From: an uncultured Clostridia bacterium
GTDB taxonomy: Bacteria > Bacillota > Clostridia > Christensenellales > Aristaeellaceae
DNA length: 64,000 nt
Direction: 5' to 3'
Assembly (NCBI GenBank): GCA_934667105.1
Contig: CAKULG010000002.1
Coordinates: 124,001-188,000 of the forward strand
A program made the position numbers and the translations under genes. Position 1 is the stretch's first letter. Every line of letters begins with the position of its first letter. Under the pieces are notes generated by a model. The model saw only the letters and a program-made list of their open reading frames with translations, was not told the origin of the DNA and did no database searches. This document shows, one piece after another, positions 9,013 through 17,275 of this stretch.

Positions 9013-9612
9013 TCAGCGCAGCTCCCGCATCCGGCGCTCCAGCACGTCGGGGGCGGCCACGGAATAGCCGAAAAAGCCCAGGGCGGGGCCCAGCGTATAA
9101 TACACCCCGTGATTATAGGCCACCAGCTTCGCCTGATTAAAATCAATCTTCCCCGTAGCGTCCATCAGTTCGTTCCGCACGCCCACCGTTTCAATCCGGG
9201 CCAGAAACAGATCGTGGCTGCCCAATTCCTGACAGGATACCACCCGGCACCCCAGATACAGAGGGCACTCCGCAATGGCGGGAGCCTGGAAGCCGGATAC
9301 CGGCTGGGGCGTTAGCCCGCAGGCGGAAAATTTATCCACATCCCGCCCCGATTTCACGCCGCAGAAATCCGCCGCCCGGGCCTGGGCCTGGCCCACCAGA
9401 TTAATGATAAATTCGCCCGAATCGCGAATGACGGCGTGGGAGAAGCGCTCCTTCCGCACGGAGATGGAGCACATGGGCGGCTCGGAGCACACCGTGCCCG
9501 CCCAGGCAACAGTGATAATATTGGGCCTTTCCCCCGCCCGGGCGCAGGAAACCATCACCGCCGGAACGGGGGCCAGCAGCGTGCCGGGGCGAAGCGAAGT
9601 GAATTCAGCCAT
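9013..9612 (-). CDS. Flavin reductase family protein (FMN-binding)
   Basis: A 199-residue protein of the flavin-reductase-like split-barrel family, close to the usual ~190-200 residues. The typical N-terminal pattern is present: PVPAVMVSC, then NIITVAWAGTVCSEPP, and RYS-like SISVRKERFSH. These proteins bind FMN and either reduce free flavin or act as flavoredoxins. The second of two near ATGs is chosen because GGAGG is eight bases before it and only two bases before the first. It ends 44 bases after the flavoprotein gene upstream on the same strand and may share its transcript. Confidence 0.9.
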   Translation of the reverse strand: MAEFTSLRPGTLLAPVPAVMVSCARAGERPNIITVAWAGTVCSEPPMCSISVRKERFSHAVIRDSGEFIINLVGQAQARAADFCGVKSGRDVDKFSACGLTPQPVSGFQAPAIAECPLYLGCRVVSCQELGSHDLFLARIETVGVRNELMDATGKIDFNQAKLVAYNHGVYYTLGPALGFFGYSVAAPDVLERRMRELR

Positions 9613-9656
9613 GTTCATTTCCTCCTTGTTCTGGTCATGCGCCATTACGGCGCGCG

Positions 9657-10886
9657 TCAAATCCCTGCGGCGCGCCGGGCCGCCGCCTTTCCGGCGATCA
9701 AGCCGGAGGCAAATGCAAACAGAAGATTATACCCACCGCAATCTCCATCCACATCCAGCACCTCCCCGGCGGCGAACAGCCCGGGAACCAGGCGGGAAGC
9801 GAAATCGGCTGGATCAAATTCCTCGCATTTCAGGCCGCCCCGCGTCACCTGGGCCTGGCCCATTCCCCGCACGCCCGTCACCGGCGCGGGGAAGGCGCAG
9901 AGCATGCGCGCCGTTTCGGCAATGGACAGCCCCTCCAGCCGCTGAGAAAGCAGCCGGGGCGTAAGGCCCCGCAGCAGGTTCTCCGGCCTTAGAGTATGTG
10001 CCCGCTGGCGCAGATATGCCTCCATGGCCTGAAAATTTCCTCCCGGCGCTTGGGCGGGCGCCCGGTCGTACACCCGGGGAATCAGCCCGATCATGGGCGA
10101 AAAATCCAGATACAGCACGGGCCGGCGCTTTTTTTCCAGCAGTTCCCCCGCCTTGCGGGACAGCTGCATGGCGCACACGCCGCTGACCCCGTAATCGGTA
10201 AACAGCGCTTCGCCCTGGGCGGCCTCAACAGGCAGCTCCCCATCGCAGAGGGTTAGCAGCGCGGGCAGCCGCAAGCCTTTCAGGCCCCGGACGGCGCTTT
10301 TTTCCGTGGTCAAGGGGGCCAGCGCGGGGCGCGGGGCGCGCAGGGAGTGGCCCAGGCCGGTGAACAGCGCATACGCCGCACCGTCGTGTCCCAGGTTTTC
10401 CCCCGCCATGCCGCCGCAGGCGGCCACCACCGTTTTGCTTTCCAGCGCGCCCTGAGGCGTGGTCAGCCGAAAGCCGCGATTTGTCTTTTCCAGAGCGGTC
10501 GTCCGCGCGTCGCAGCGCAGCTCCACGCCCCTCTCCTCCGCCGCGCCCCGCAGCACATCCAGCACCGCCGCCGCCTGGCCGCAGGCGGGATATACGCGCC
10601 CGCCCTCCTCCTGGCAGGTGGCCAGGCCCAGGCCCTCAAAAAAGGCGCGCACCCGGGCCGCCGGGTATTGCCGCAGCGCCGCCAGGGCCAGCCCCTCTCC
10701 GCCGGGATAGCGGGGCGCGCCCATATTCAGCAGGTTGCACCGGCCGTTGCCCGTGGCCAGCAGCTTGCGCCCCGCCCGGGGAGCTGCTTCCAGAATCAGC
10801 ACCCGTTTTCCTTTTCCGGATGCGGAAAGCGCGGCAGTCAATCCCGCCGCGCCTCCGCCGATGATCGTCACATCGTATTGCATCAT
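9657..10886 (-). CDS. NAD(P)/FAD-dependent oxidoreductase, BaiN/HI0933 family
   Basis: A 409-residue flavoprotein, normal length for the family. The dinucleotide fold is at the N-terminus (VTIIGGGAAGLTAA), followed by the family signature GRKLLATGNGRCNLLN. The C-terminal second FAD contact AGEVLDVDGDCGGYN is intact. Characterised relatives (BaiN) reduce bile-acid intermediates, but most members are uncharacterised, so the substrate is open. The ATG lies one base after the stop of the SH3b gene upstream, so translation is probably coupled; no separate ribosome site is evident. Confidence 0.92.
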   Translation of the reverse strand: MMQYDVTIIGGGAAGLTAALSASGKGKRVLILEAAPRAGRKLLATGNGRCNLLNMGAPRYPGGEGLALAALRQYPAARVRAFFEGLGLATCQEEGGRVYPACGQAAAVLDVLRGAAEERGVELRCDARTTALEKTNRGFRLTTPQGALESKTVVAACGGMAGENLGHDGAAYALFTGLGHSLRAPRPALAPLTTEKSAVRGLKGLRLPALLTLCDGELPVEAAQGEALFTDYGVSGVCAMQLSRKAGELLEKKRRPVLYLDFSPMIGLIPRVYDRAPAQAPGGNFQAMEAYLRQRAHTLRPENLLRGLTPRLLSQRLEGLSIAETARMLCAFPAPVTGVRGMGQAQVTRGGLKCEEFDPADFASRLVPGLFAAGEVLDVDGDCGGYNLLFAFASGLIAGKAAARRAAGI

Positions 10887-10887
10887 T

Positions 10888-13800
10888 TTATTTTGTTCCG
10901 CTCTTGGAATGGGAATATGCATAGTCGATAGCGTTCTGATGGCTGAAATAGCCGTTGGCCTGGGAAGGCTTATCCACTTCGTTGCTCCTATGCACGCGGC
11001 TGTTGACGAAATGGACGCAGAACTGACCGTTGTAATTGTTATCGGGAATGCGGTCGCCGGCAAAGTTATGGGGCACGCCGTACATGGAGGCGGCGAAGGT
11101 GCGCCCGCCAATGGTGACCCACAGGGGCCGCCGCTTATAGGATTGCAGCTCCTGCTCCCGATCGGAGATTTCCTGGGCGTTGCTCACCTTGTAAATGGCG
11201 CAGATGGCCGCCGTATCCGCGGTGGTCAGGGGCTCGCAGTCGGCATGCGCGTCGCCGTAGAGCCGCTGGGCGCGGAAGGAAATGCCGGTGTACACATCGG
11301 TGATAATCGCCACCGTGCCCGTGGCCCAGATGCTCTGGATGCCGCCGGTATACCAATCGATCTTCTCCACCGGGTAAAGGGTGGGCGTAACCGTGCCGCC
11401 GTCATAGGTGCCCTCGGGCACGGTGCCAAAGAGGGCGTGCTGGGTCTTTTCGCCCGCGATGCCGTCCACCACCAGGCCCTTGGCCTTCTGGAAGGCGATA
11501 ACCGCGTTTTCCGTGCTGGTCAGGTAGGCGCCGGAGATTTCGGAGGCGGCCAGATAGCCCTGATCGGCCAGCGCCTGCTGCAATTTGCGCACATCCTCAC
11601 CCACCGAGCCCATGCTCAGCGTGGAATAGCTGGCTTCCTTGGGCGCGTCGGGATCGCCCGTCAAATCATACAGCTTCTTTTCCTCCGCGGTGAGGATGCG
11701 CACATAGTCGCCCCGCATCCAGCCCGAGGTGCCGTTATACTGCACGTTGAACCAGTAATAGTTGTTGTCTACCGTGGGCGCGGTATACTTGCCCAGGTAG
11801 GTCAGCTTGGTGCCCGCAGTGTAAACCAGCTTCAGCTCGCGCCCGGACATGGAGCCCGTGGCCCGGAGCTTCACCCGGTCGGCGGTGGTCAGGGCCAGAT
11901 CGCTGAGGGTGGAGGGATCGGGCAGCGCCGAGGGCGTGGGGGCCGGGGTGGACGTGGGCAGCGTGCCGCGCCAGGCCTCGTATTCCGCATTGGTCATTAC
12001 CCGGACGTAGCCGCCGTGCACCCAGCCGTATTCCTTGCCGTTCAATTGAATCTTATACCAGGTGACGGAGCCCACCGTCTTCTTCTGATAGAAGCGAAGA
12101 ACGGTGTTCTGCCCCAGCTTGCCCAGGGTTTCCGCCTTGGTGCTGGGCGTTTTGCGCACCCATAGGCCGGAGGAGGTGGTGATGATATATTCGCTGTTGC
12201 CCGGCTTGGGGGTGGCGGGAGCGGGCGTGGGCGTGGGGCACACGCCGTTCTTCTTGTAATATTCCAATTGCCACTGGGCCAGCTGGAACACGCAGTCGCC
12301 CCGCAGATAGCCCCGGGTGCCGTCGCTGAGTTGCACGGGATACCAGGTGTACAGCCCGTTCTGCACCGCCGTGCCCACAACCGGAACCACCGTGCCCTTG
12401 GCGGCCACCTTGCCCGCCGTGGCGGCGTTGGCCGCCGGGGCGGAGCGCAGCCACACAGAGGAATACAGCGTGGCTACATAGCCGGTAGTGGTGGAGGGCG
12501 TTTCGGTTCCGGCGGGGGTGGTGGGCGCGGGGGTCACGGTGATATCGCCGCCGTCCGCGCCGCAGGCCACCGCCATGGTGGAAAGGATAAAGCCGTTGGC
12601 CCCCAGCTGGCTGGAATAGACCTGATACCAGGACGAGCCGTCGGAGGAGGAATACTGGGTGCCGTAGCAGGGCAGCACCGTGCCCTTATTCAGCTGGCCC
12701 AGCGTTTTGCCCCAGGGAGATACGCGCAGATTCACGCCGCCCTTCGTCAGGCGGATATAGCTCACGCCGGGGGCCGCCGTGGGCCCGGGAGCGGGGGTGG
12801 AGGTGGGCACGACGGGATCGGTGACGAGGTTGCCGGCCTTATCGCAGAAGGCGTAGCAATCGCTGCGGATATAGCCCGTCTTGCCCGCGTAGGTGATCTT
12901 CACCCAGCGGTAGCCCGAAATCACCTCGGTGGGGCCTTCTGAATAGGCCAGCACCAGGCCCAGGGGCAGCTTTTCATAATCCGCCGCGGTGAGCACCGTG
13001 CCGCCCGGGGCCTTGCGGATGTTCACCTTATCCAGCGTCAGCCGCACATAGCCCGTGCCGCTCTGGGCAGGGGTGGGGGCGGCGGTCGGCGCGGCGCCGG
13101 AAGGGGCGGGGGGCAGAGTGTAGCCGCCCAACTCGCTTTGCGAAAGGATGCGCACGGAAGCGGCCTCCACATAGCCGTACAGACCGTTCAATTCGATATA
13201 ATACCAGTTATCGTAGGGCTTGAGGATCACGTTGACCACCGTGCCGGAAACATACGCGGTCAGCGCCGCGCCGCCGGGGGTCTGGCGCAGGTTCGCGCCG
13301 TTTACCACGATGAGGGCGTAGCTGCTGTCGCCCGCGGGGGCGGGGGTGGCGGTGGCCGCCGCGCCGGTGACGGTGAAGTAACCGCCATGGATATAGCCGG
13401 TGTAGGTGCGGCCGGGATTGGCCGGGGTGCCGCCGCGAACCTTATACCACAGCGTCGTTCCCTTCACCTGGGAGCCCAGCACCTCCAGCGTCCAGCCCTG
13501 GGGCAGGCGCGCCCAGAAATCGCCGCTGGTGTTCATGGTTTTGCGGAACATTACCTTGTCCGCCGTGGTGCGGCCGTAAACGCCCTCGCCCAGGGCGGGC
13601 GCGGCGGTGGGGGCGGCGGGAACGGAGGGGGCGGTGGGCGCGGCGGTAGGCGCGGCGGTGGCGACGCCCCCGGGCGCGGCGAGCAGATTGCCCGCCACGT
13701 CGGAATAGCCGTAGCAATCGCTGCGGACATAGCCGAGCTTTCCGTTATAGCTGACCAGCGCCCAATTATAGCCCTGGGCGCTTTCCTCGCCGTAAAAAAT

Positions 13801-14334
13801 CAGCACTTGACCCAGGGGCAGCTTTTCCGCGTCGCTCTCGGTGAGCGAATCGCCCGCGGGGGTGCGGCGCAGGTTCACTTTATCCTGCGTCAGGCGAATA
13901 TAGCCCTTCGCCTCGCCGGAGGCAGCGCCGGGCGCGGCGGTGGGCTGCTGCGCAGGGGCCGCGGTGGGCGCGGCGGCGCTCTGCATGGGCTGCTGGGGGT
14001 TAGCCAGCCAAGCCGCCTGCTCCTCCGCCGTCATCTTCACCATATATTGGGCCACAATGTAGCCCGTCTTGGTCTGATTCGGGTTTTCAGGGGTGGAGCC
14101 CTTCACCTGGTAATAGGCGACGCTCCCCTTCGTCGTTTCCGCGACCACCTCCAGCACCCAGCCCTGGGGCAGGCGGGAGATGTAATCGCTGCCGCCCATC
14201 CTGGGGCGGAACATCACGTCGGAGGTGGAGGTATACGCATATTGCTTGTCCTCCGCCTGGGCGGCCATAGGCAGCAGGGATAACGCCAGCGAAAGCGCCA
14301 TCATCAGGGAAACCAACCGTCTGAGCATTTTCAT
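10888..14334 (-). CDS. Secreted nine-SH3b wall protein with peptidoglycan-binding and Cys/His C-terminal domain
   Basis: An 1148-residue exported protein. A signal peptide (MKMLRRLVSLMM to AAQA/ED) precedes nine SH3b-like repeats separated by Ala-, Pro- and Thr-rich linkers. Each repeat carries a V(N/W/M)(L/F)R element and a GY(I/V)R or GYV end. A peptidoglycan-binding helical domain follows (SVGEDVRKLQQALADQGYL). The last ~170 residues form a separate domain with GGRTFAASMYGVPHNF and GQFCVHFVNSRVH. This Cys-His pattern recurs in clostridial wall proteins, but its activity is unknown to me. The protein should sit on the cell wall, cross-bridging or remodelling peptidoglycan. The internal repeats are divergent, not recent duplications. 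Confidence 0.9.
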   Translation of the reverse strand: MKMLRRLVSLMMALSLALSLLPMAAQAEDKQYAYTSTSDVMFRPRMGGSDYISRLPQGWVLEVVAETTKGSVAYYQVKGSTPENPNQTKTGYIVAQYMVKMTAEEQAAWLANPQQPMQSAAAPTAAPAQQPTAAPGAASGEAKGYIRLTQDKVNLRRTPAGDSLTESDAEKLPLGQVLIFYGEESAQGYNWALVSYNGKLGYVRSDCYGYSDVAGNLLAAPGGVATAAPTAAPTAPSVPAAPTAAPALGEGVYGRTTADKVMFRKTMNTSGDFWARLPQGWTLEVLGSQVKGTTLWYKVRGGTPANPGRTYTGYIHGGYFTVTGAAATATPAPAGDSSYALIVVNGANLRQTPGGAALTAYVSGTVVNVILKPYDNWYYIELNGLYGYVEAASVRILSQSELGGYTLPPAPSGAAPTAAPTPAQSGTGYVRLTLDKVNIRKAPGGTVLTAADYEKLPLGLVLAYSEGPTEVISGYRWVKITYAGKTGYIRSDCYAFCDKAGNLVTDPVVPTSTPAPGPTAAPGVSYIRLTKGGVNLRVSPWGKTLGQLNKGTVLPCYGTQYSSSDGSSWYQVYSSQLGANGFILSTMAVACGADGGDITVTPAPTTPAGTETPSTTTGYVATLYSSVWLRSAPAANAATAGKVAAKGTVVPVVGTAVQNGLYTWYPVQLSDGTRGYLRGDCVFQLAQWQLEYYKKNGVCPTPTPAPATPKPGNSEYIITTSSGLWVRKTPSTKAETLGKLGQNTVLRFYQKKTVGSVTWYKIQLNGKEYGWVHGGYVRVMTNAEYEAWRGTLPTSTPAPTPSALPDPSTLSDLALTTADRVKLRATGSMSGRELKLVYTAGTKLTYLGKYTAPTVDNNYYWFNVQYNGTSGWMRGDYVRILTAEEKKLYDLTGDPDAPKEASYSTLSMGSVGEDVRKLQQALADQGYLAASEISGAYLTSTENAVIAFQKAKGLVVDGIAGEKTQHALFGTVPEGTYDGGTVTPTLYPVEKIDWYTGGIQSIWATGTVAIITDVYTGISFRAQRLYGDAHADCEPLTTADTAAICAIYKVSNAQEISDREQELQSYKRRPLWVTIGGRTFAASMYGVPHNFAGDRIPDNNYNGQFCVHFVNSRVHRSNEVDKPSQANGYFSHQNAIDYAYSHSKSGTK

Positions 14335-14431
14335 AGAAACCGACACCCCATCCAATCGCTTTATTGGGCACGCGCGGGCATACGCCCGCGTATCATGGCA
14401 CGTCAAAAGAAAGATAGAATCCTTCTCTTGC

Positions 14432-14460
14432 ATTGTATTACATTTTTGTTACGCGGTCAA
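14432..14460 (-). promoter_or_regulatory. Sigma-A-type promoter of the SH3b wall-protein gene
   Basis: On the minus strand TTGACC (14460-14455) and TACAAT (14437-14432) are 17 bases apart, about 100 bases before the ATG. The leader in between shows no clear riboswitch. Confidence 0.65.
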
Positions 14461-14512
14461 GCGGTTTTATTTATCTGTTACAAAAATAATCCTTCCTATC
14501 GAAAGGCTCTGC

Positions 14513-14541
14513 TTTACGCGGGGAAAGAAATATGCTATACT
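14513..14541 (+). promoter_or_regulatory. Promoter of the pyrimidine-nucleoside phosphorylase gene
   Basis: TTTACG and TATACT with 17-base spacing. The -35 box is weak (4 of 6) and the -10 box good. The leader to the ATG at 14663 is about 115 bases. Confidence 0.5.
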
Positions 14542-14662
14542 AGGCTTGGATTATTATAAAGAAGGGCGGCCGCCCGGAAAGCTGGCGGCAGGCAGAGGAA
14601 GCGATTTTCCCCGCCGGCCCCAGGGGGGCGGGCAAAAGCCGTCTTTCAGGAAGGATATTTCC

Positions 14663-16000
14663 ATGGATATTCTTTCAGTGATTGAAGCGAAGAAAAACCA
14701 CCAGCCCCTGACGGAGGCGCAGATCACCTATTTCGTCCAGGGCGCGGCGGACGGCACGCTGCCCGATTATCAGCTGGCGGCGCTGCTGATGGCCATTCGT
14801 TTAAACGGCATGACCCCGAAGGAAACCGCCGCCCTCACCCTGGCCATGACCCACTCCGGCGACGTTCTCTCCCCCGATGTGGGGGGCGTGCCCGTGGATA
14901 AGCATTCCACCGGCGGCGTGGGCGATACCACCACGCTGGTGCTGGCCCCGCTGGTGGCCGCCTGCGGCGGCAAGGTGCTGAAAATGAGCGGGCGCGGCCT
15001 GGGCCACACCGGCGGCACCATTGATAAATTGGAAAGCATTCCAGGGGGCATGCGGGTGGAGCTGCCCGAGGAGGAATTTGTGCGCATCGTGCGGCAGGTG
15101 GGCTGCGCCGTGGTGGGCCAGAGCGCGCATCTGGCCCCCGCCGATAAGCGGCTTTACGCCCTGCGGGACGTGACGGGCACGGTGGATTCCGTTCCCCTGA
15201 TCGCCTCCAGCATTCTTTCCAAAAAATTCGCCTCCGGGGCCCAGGCCATCGTGCTGGATGTGAAAACGGGCTCGGGCGCGCTGATGCCCGATCTGCAATC
15301 CTCCATCGATTTGGCGGAAACCATGGTGGATATCGGCCGGAAAATGAACCGGCATGTGACGGCGGTGGTTTCCGGCATGGAGGAGCCCCTGGGCTCCCAT
15401 GTGGGCAACGCGCTGGAGGTGAAGGAAGCCATCGACGTACTGGCGGGCCGCACGGGCGGGCCGCTGCTGAAGGTGGCGCTGTTCCTGGGAGCGCAGATGC
15501 TGCTGGGCGCTGGCCTGGCCGCCGACGCCCAGGCGGGCGAAGCGATGCTGCGCCGGGCGCTGGAAAGCGGCGCGGGCCTGGAAAAGCTGCGTCAGATGAT
15601 CCGCGCCCAGGGGGGCGACCCCGCCGTGTGCGACGATGTGTCGCTGCTGCCGCAAGCCCCTGTGATTCGCCCCGTTCCCGCCCCGGCGGACGGCTATCTC
15701 GCTGCCACGGACGGCGTGGCCCTGGGCCTGGCCGCCCAGCGCATGGGGGCGGGCCGCGTCCGCAAGGAGGATATTATCGATCCCGCCGTGGGCTTTGTGA
15801 TGGAAAAGCGCATCGGAGATTTCGTCCGCGCCGGGGAGTCGCTGTGCATCCTCCACGCCCGCACCCACGAATCCGCCGACGCGGCGGAGCAGGCCGTGCT
15901 GCGCGCGCTCTCCTTCTCCCCCGCTCCCGTTCCCCCCGCCCGGCTGTTTTACGCGCTGGTCACGCCCCAGGGCGTTTCCGAAATAAAGAACGAAGCATAA
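14663..16000 (+). CDS. pdp: Pyrimidine-nucleoside (thymidine) phosphorylase
   Basis: A 445-residue enzyme, about ten residues longer than typical Pdp. It splits thymidine, uridine and deoxyuridine with phosphate to give free base and pentose-1-phosphate, in cytoplasmic nucleoside salvage. The family signature is complete: KMSGRGLGHTGGTIDKLE, preceded by VDKHSTGGVGD (phosphate site) and followed by KTGSGA. The usual C-terminal domain ends in RTHESADAAE. The start has CAGGAAGG upstream. It stands alone, without the deoC or cdd neighbours found in many genomes. Whether it is Pdp or DeoA-like in specificity cannot be read from the sequence. Confidence 0.96.
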   Translation: MDILSVIEAKKNHQPLTEAQITYFVQGAADGTLPDYQLAALLMAIRLNGMTPKETAALTLAMTHSGDVLSPDVGGVPVDKHSTGGVGDTTTLVLAPLVAACGGKVLKMSGRGLGHTGGTIDKLESIPGGMRVELPEEEFVRIVRQVGCAVVGQSAHLAPADKRLYALRDVTGTVDSVPLIASSILSKKFASGAQAIVLDVKTGSGALMPDLQSSIDLAETMVDIGRKMNRHVTAVVSGMEEPLGSHVGNALEVKEAIDVLAGRTGGPLLKVALFLGAQMLLGAGLAADAQAGEAMLRRALESGAGLEKLRQMIRAQGGDPAVCDDVSLLPQAPVIRPVPAPADGYLAATDGVALGLAAQRMGAGRVRKEDIIDPAVGFVMEKRIGDFVRAGESLCILHARTHESADAAEQAVLRALSFSPAPVPPARLFYALVTPQGVSEIKNEA

Positions 16001-16009
16001 AAAGCCCGG

Positions 16010-16045
16010 GGCAATCCCGCGCCAATAGGCGCACAGGGAATTGCC
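16010..16045 (+). terminator. Hairpin after the phosphorylase gene
   Basis: GGCAAT..GCGCC pairs with GGCGC..ATTGCC around an AATA loop, with small internal mismatches. There is no T run after it, so it may be an intercistronic structure rather than a true terminator; the next ribosome site begins seven bases later. Confidence 0.45.
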
Positions 16046-16070
16046 TCAGCCAAAGGAGATGACATTGTTT

Positions 16071-17222
16071 ATGAAGAAACTGCTTGCGCTGCTGCTGGCC
16101 CTGACGCTGATCTGCCCCGCCCTGGCGGAGCCCGCTCAGGAGGAAAGCGCCCCTCTCACCCGGGAGGAGCTGGAAATTTACGCCGACGCGCTGGTGAACG
16201 CCGCCCTGGAAAAGGGCGCGATCACCGTGGTGACCAGCCAGGACGGCCCCACGGTGGCCTTCACCGGCTGCGGCTCTCTGACCATTGCGGACGACCAGCT
16301 GACCCAAACCACCGCGCTGCTGGACGCGGCGCTGGCCGTGGGCCAGGCCTGCCCCCGGGGGCTGGAGATCGGCTCCACGCTGGAGGAAGTGATGCAGGTT
16401 TATCCCAACGATAACCCCCAGCTTCTGGGCACCTACTACGACGCGGCCCTGTACGTCAGCGGCGAAAAGCCCGAAATCACCGCCGGGTGGATCCTGCGGG
16501 ACGGCCAGCGCGTCACCCAGATCACCCACTGCGTTTACGCCTGGGGCGAGGACGGCGTGGGCAAATGCGGCGTGACCTATACGCTGGATCAAGGGTATGT
16601 GACGGACATCGAGGTGTTCGGCCTGGGCGACCGAATTGAGGAAGAGCAGGCGCTGGCGGAGCTGGCGGAGGTTTCTCAGATGCAGGAGCAGCAGGAATAT
16701 TTCGCCTATCCCCAAAGCGCCTCGGCGGATTTGACCCCCTTCGGTCGGGAGGATCTGGCCTTTGGCGGCCTGGATTTTCTGGATCTCACCCCCGAAATGG
16801 CCTTGAACGCGCTGGGCGATTCCCCTGTGGACGAATGGATGGAGGATTCCAACGGCGAATATCTGCGGCTGCGGGAATGGGAGGGCGTATCCATCCTGTT
16901 CCGCTATAACGCCAAGAAGGAATTTCTGCATGTGGACAGCCTCGCCGTCAACGAGGATACCCTGGAGGGCCCCCGGGGCGTGCGCGTGGGCGATTACATG
17001 GAAACGGTGGTGAACCGCTTCCAGCACGGCCAGGGCGGCTCGGACGCAGAGGGACAATTGTACCTCTACGGCCAGAGCGATCCCGCCAATTACGGCGTGA
17101 TCTCCTACAGCACAGAAACCGTGGCCATTACCTATGCCTTCGCCCTGGAGGGGCAAAACGTGCTCTGGCAGCTCACCTTCGCAAACGGCGCGCTGCAAAG
17201 CATGCGGATGCTGCTGCGCTGA
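16071..17222 (+). CDS. Secreted protein of unknown function
   Basis: A 383-residue exported protein: MKK, a leucine-rich hydrophobic core and PALA/EPAQ as a signal peptidase I site. I do not recognise the family. The mature part seems to contain two copies of one fold: a half beginning GLEIGSTLEEVMQVYP and a half beginning GVRVGDYMETVVNRF. Each is followed by alternating strands ending in an Ile- or Leu-rich edge. This pattern resembles small lipoproteins that fold as SmpA/BamE-like two-layer sandwiches; that is only a suggestion. AAAGGAG sits 12 bases before the chosen ATG. It lies between a nucleoside enzyme and the zinc-ribbon repeat protein, with 53 bases to the latter. Confidence 0.75.
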   Translation: MKKLLALLLALTLICPALAEPAQEESAPLTREELEIYADALVNAALEKGAITVVTSQDGPTVAFTGCGSLTIADDQLTQTTALLDAALAVGQACPRGLEIGSTLEEVMQVYPNDNPQLLGTYYDAALYVSGEKPEITAGWILRDGQRVTQITHCVYAWGEDGVGKCGVTYTLDQGYVTDIEVFGLGDRIEEEQALAELAEVSQMQEQQEYFAYPQSASADLTPFGREDLAFGGLDFLDLTPEMALNALGDSPVDEWMEDSNGEYLRLREWEGVSILFRYNAKKEFLHVDSLAVNEDTLEGPRGVRVGDYMETVVNRFQHGQGGSDAEGQLYLYGQSDPANYGVISYSTETVAITYAFALEGQNVLWQLTFANGALQSMRMLLR

Positions 17223-17275
17223 TTCCCGGCGCTTTTGTTTCCAAGCTCATCTAATATAACGGAGGCGCTTTCGCC

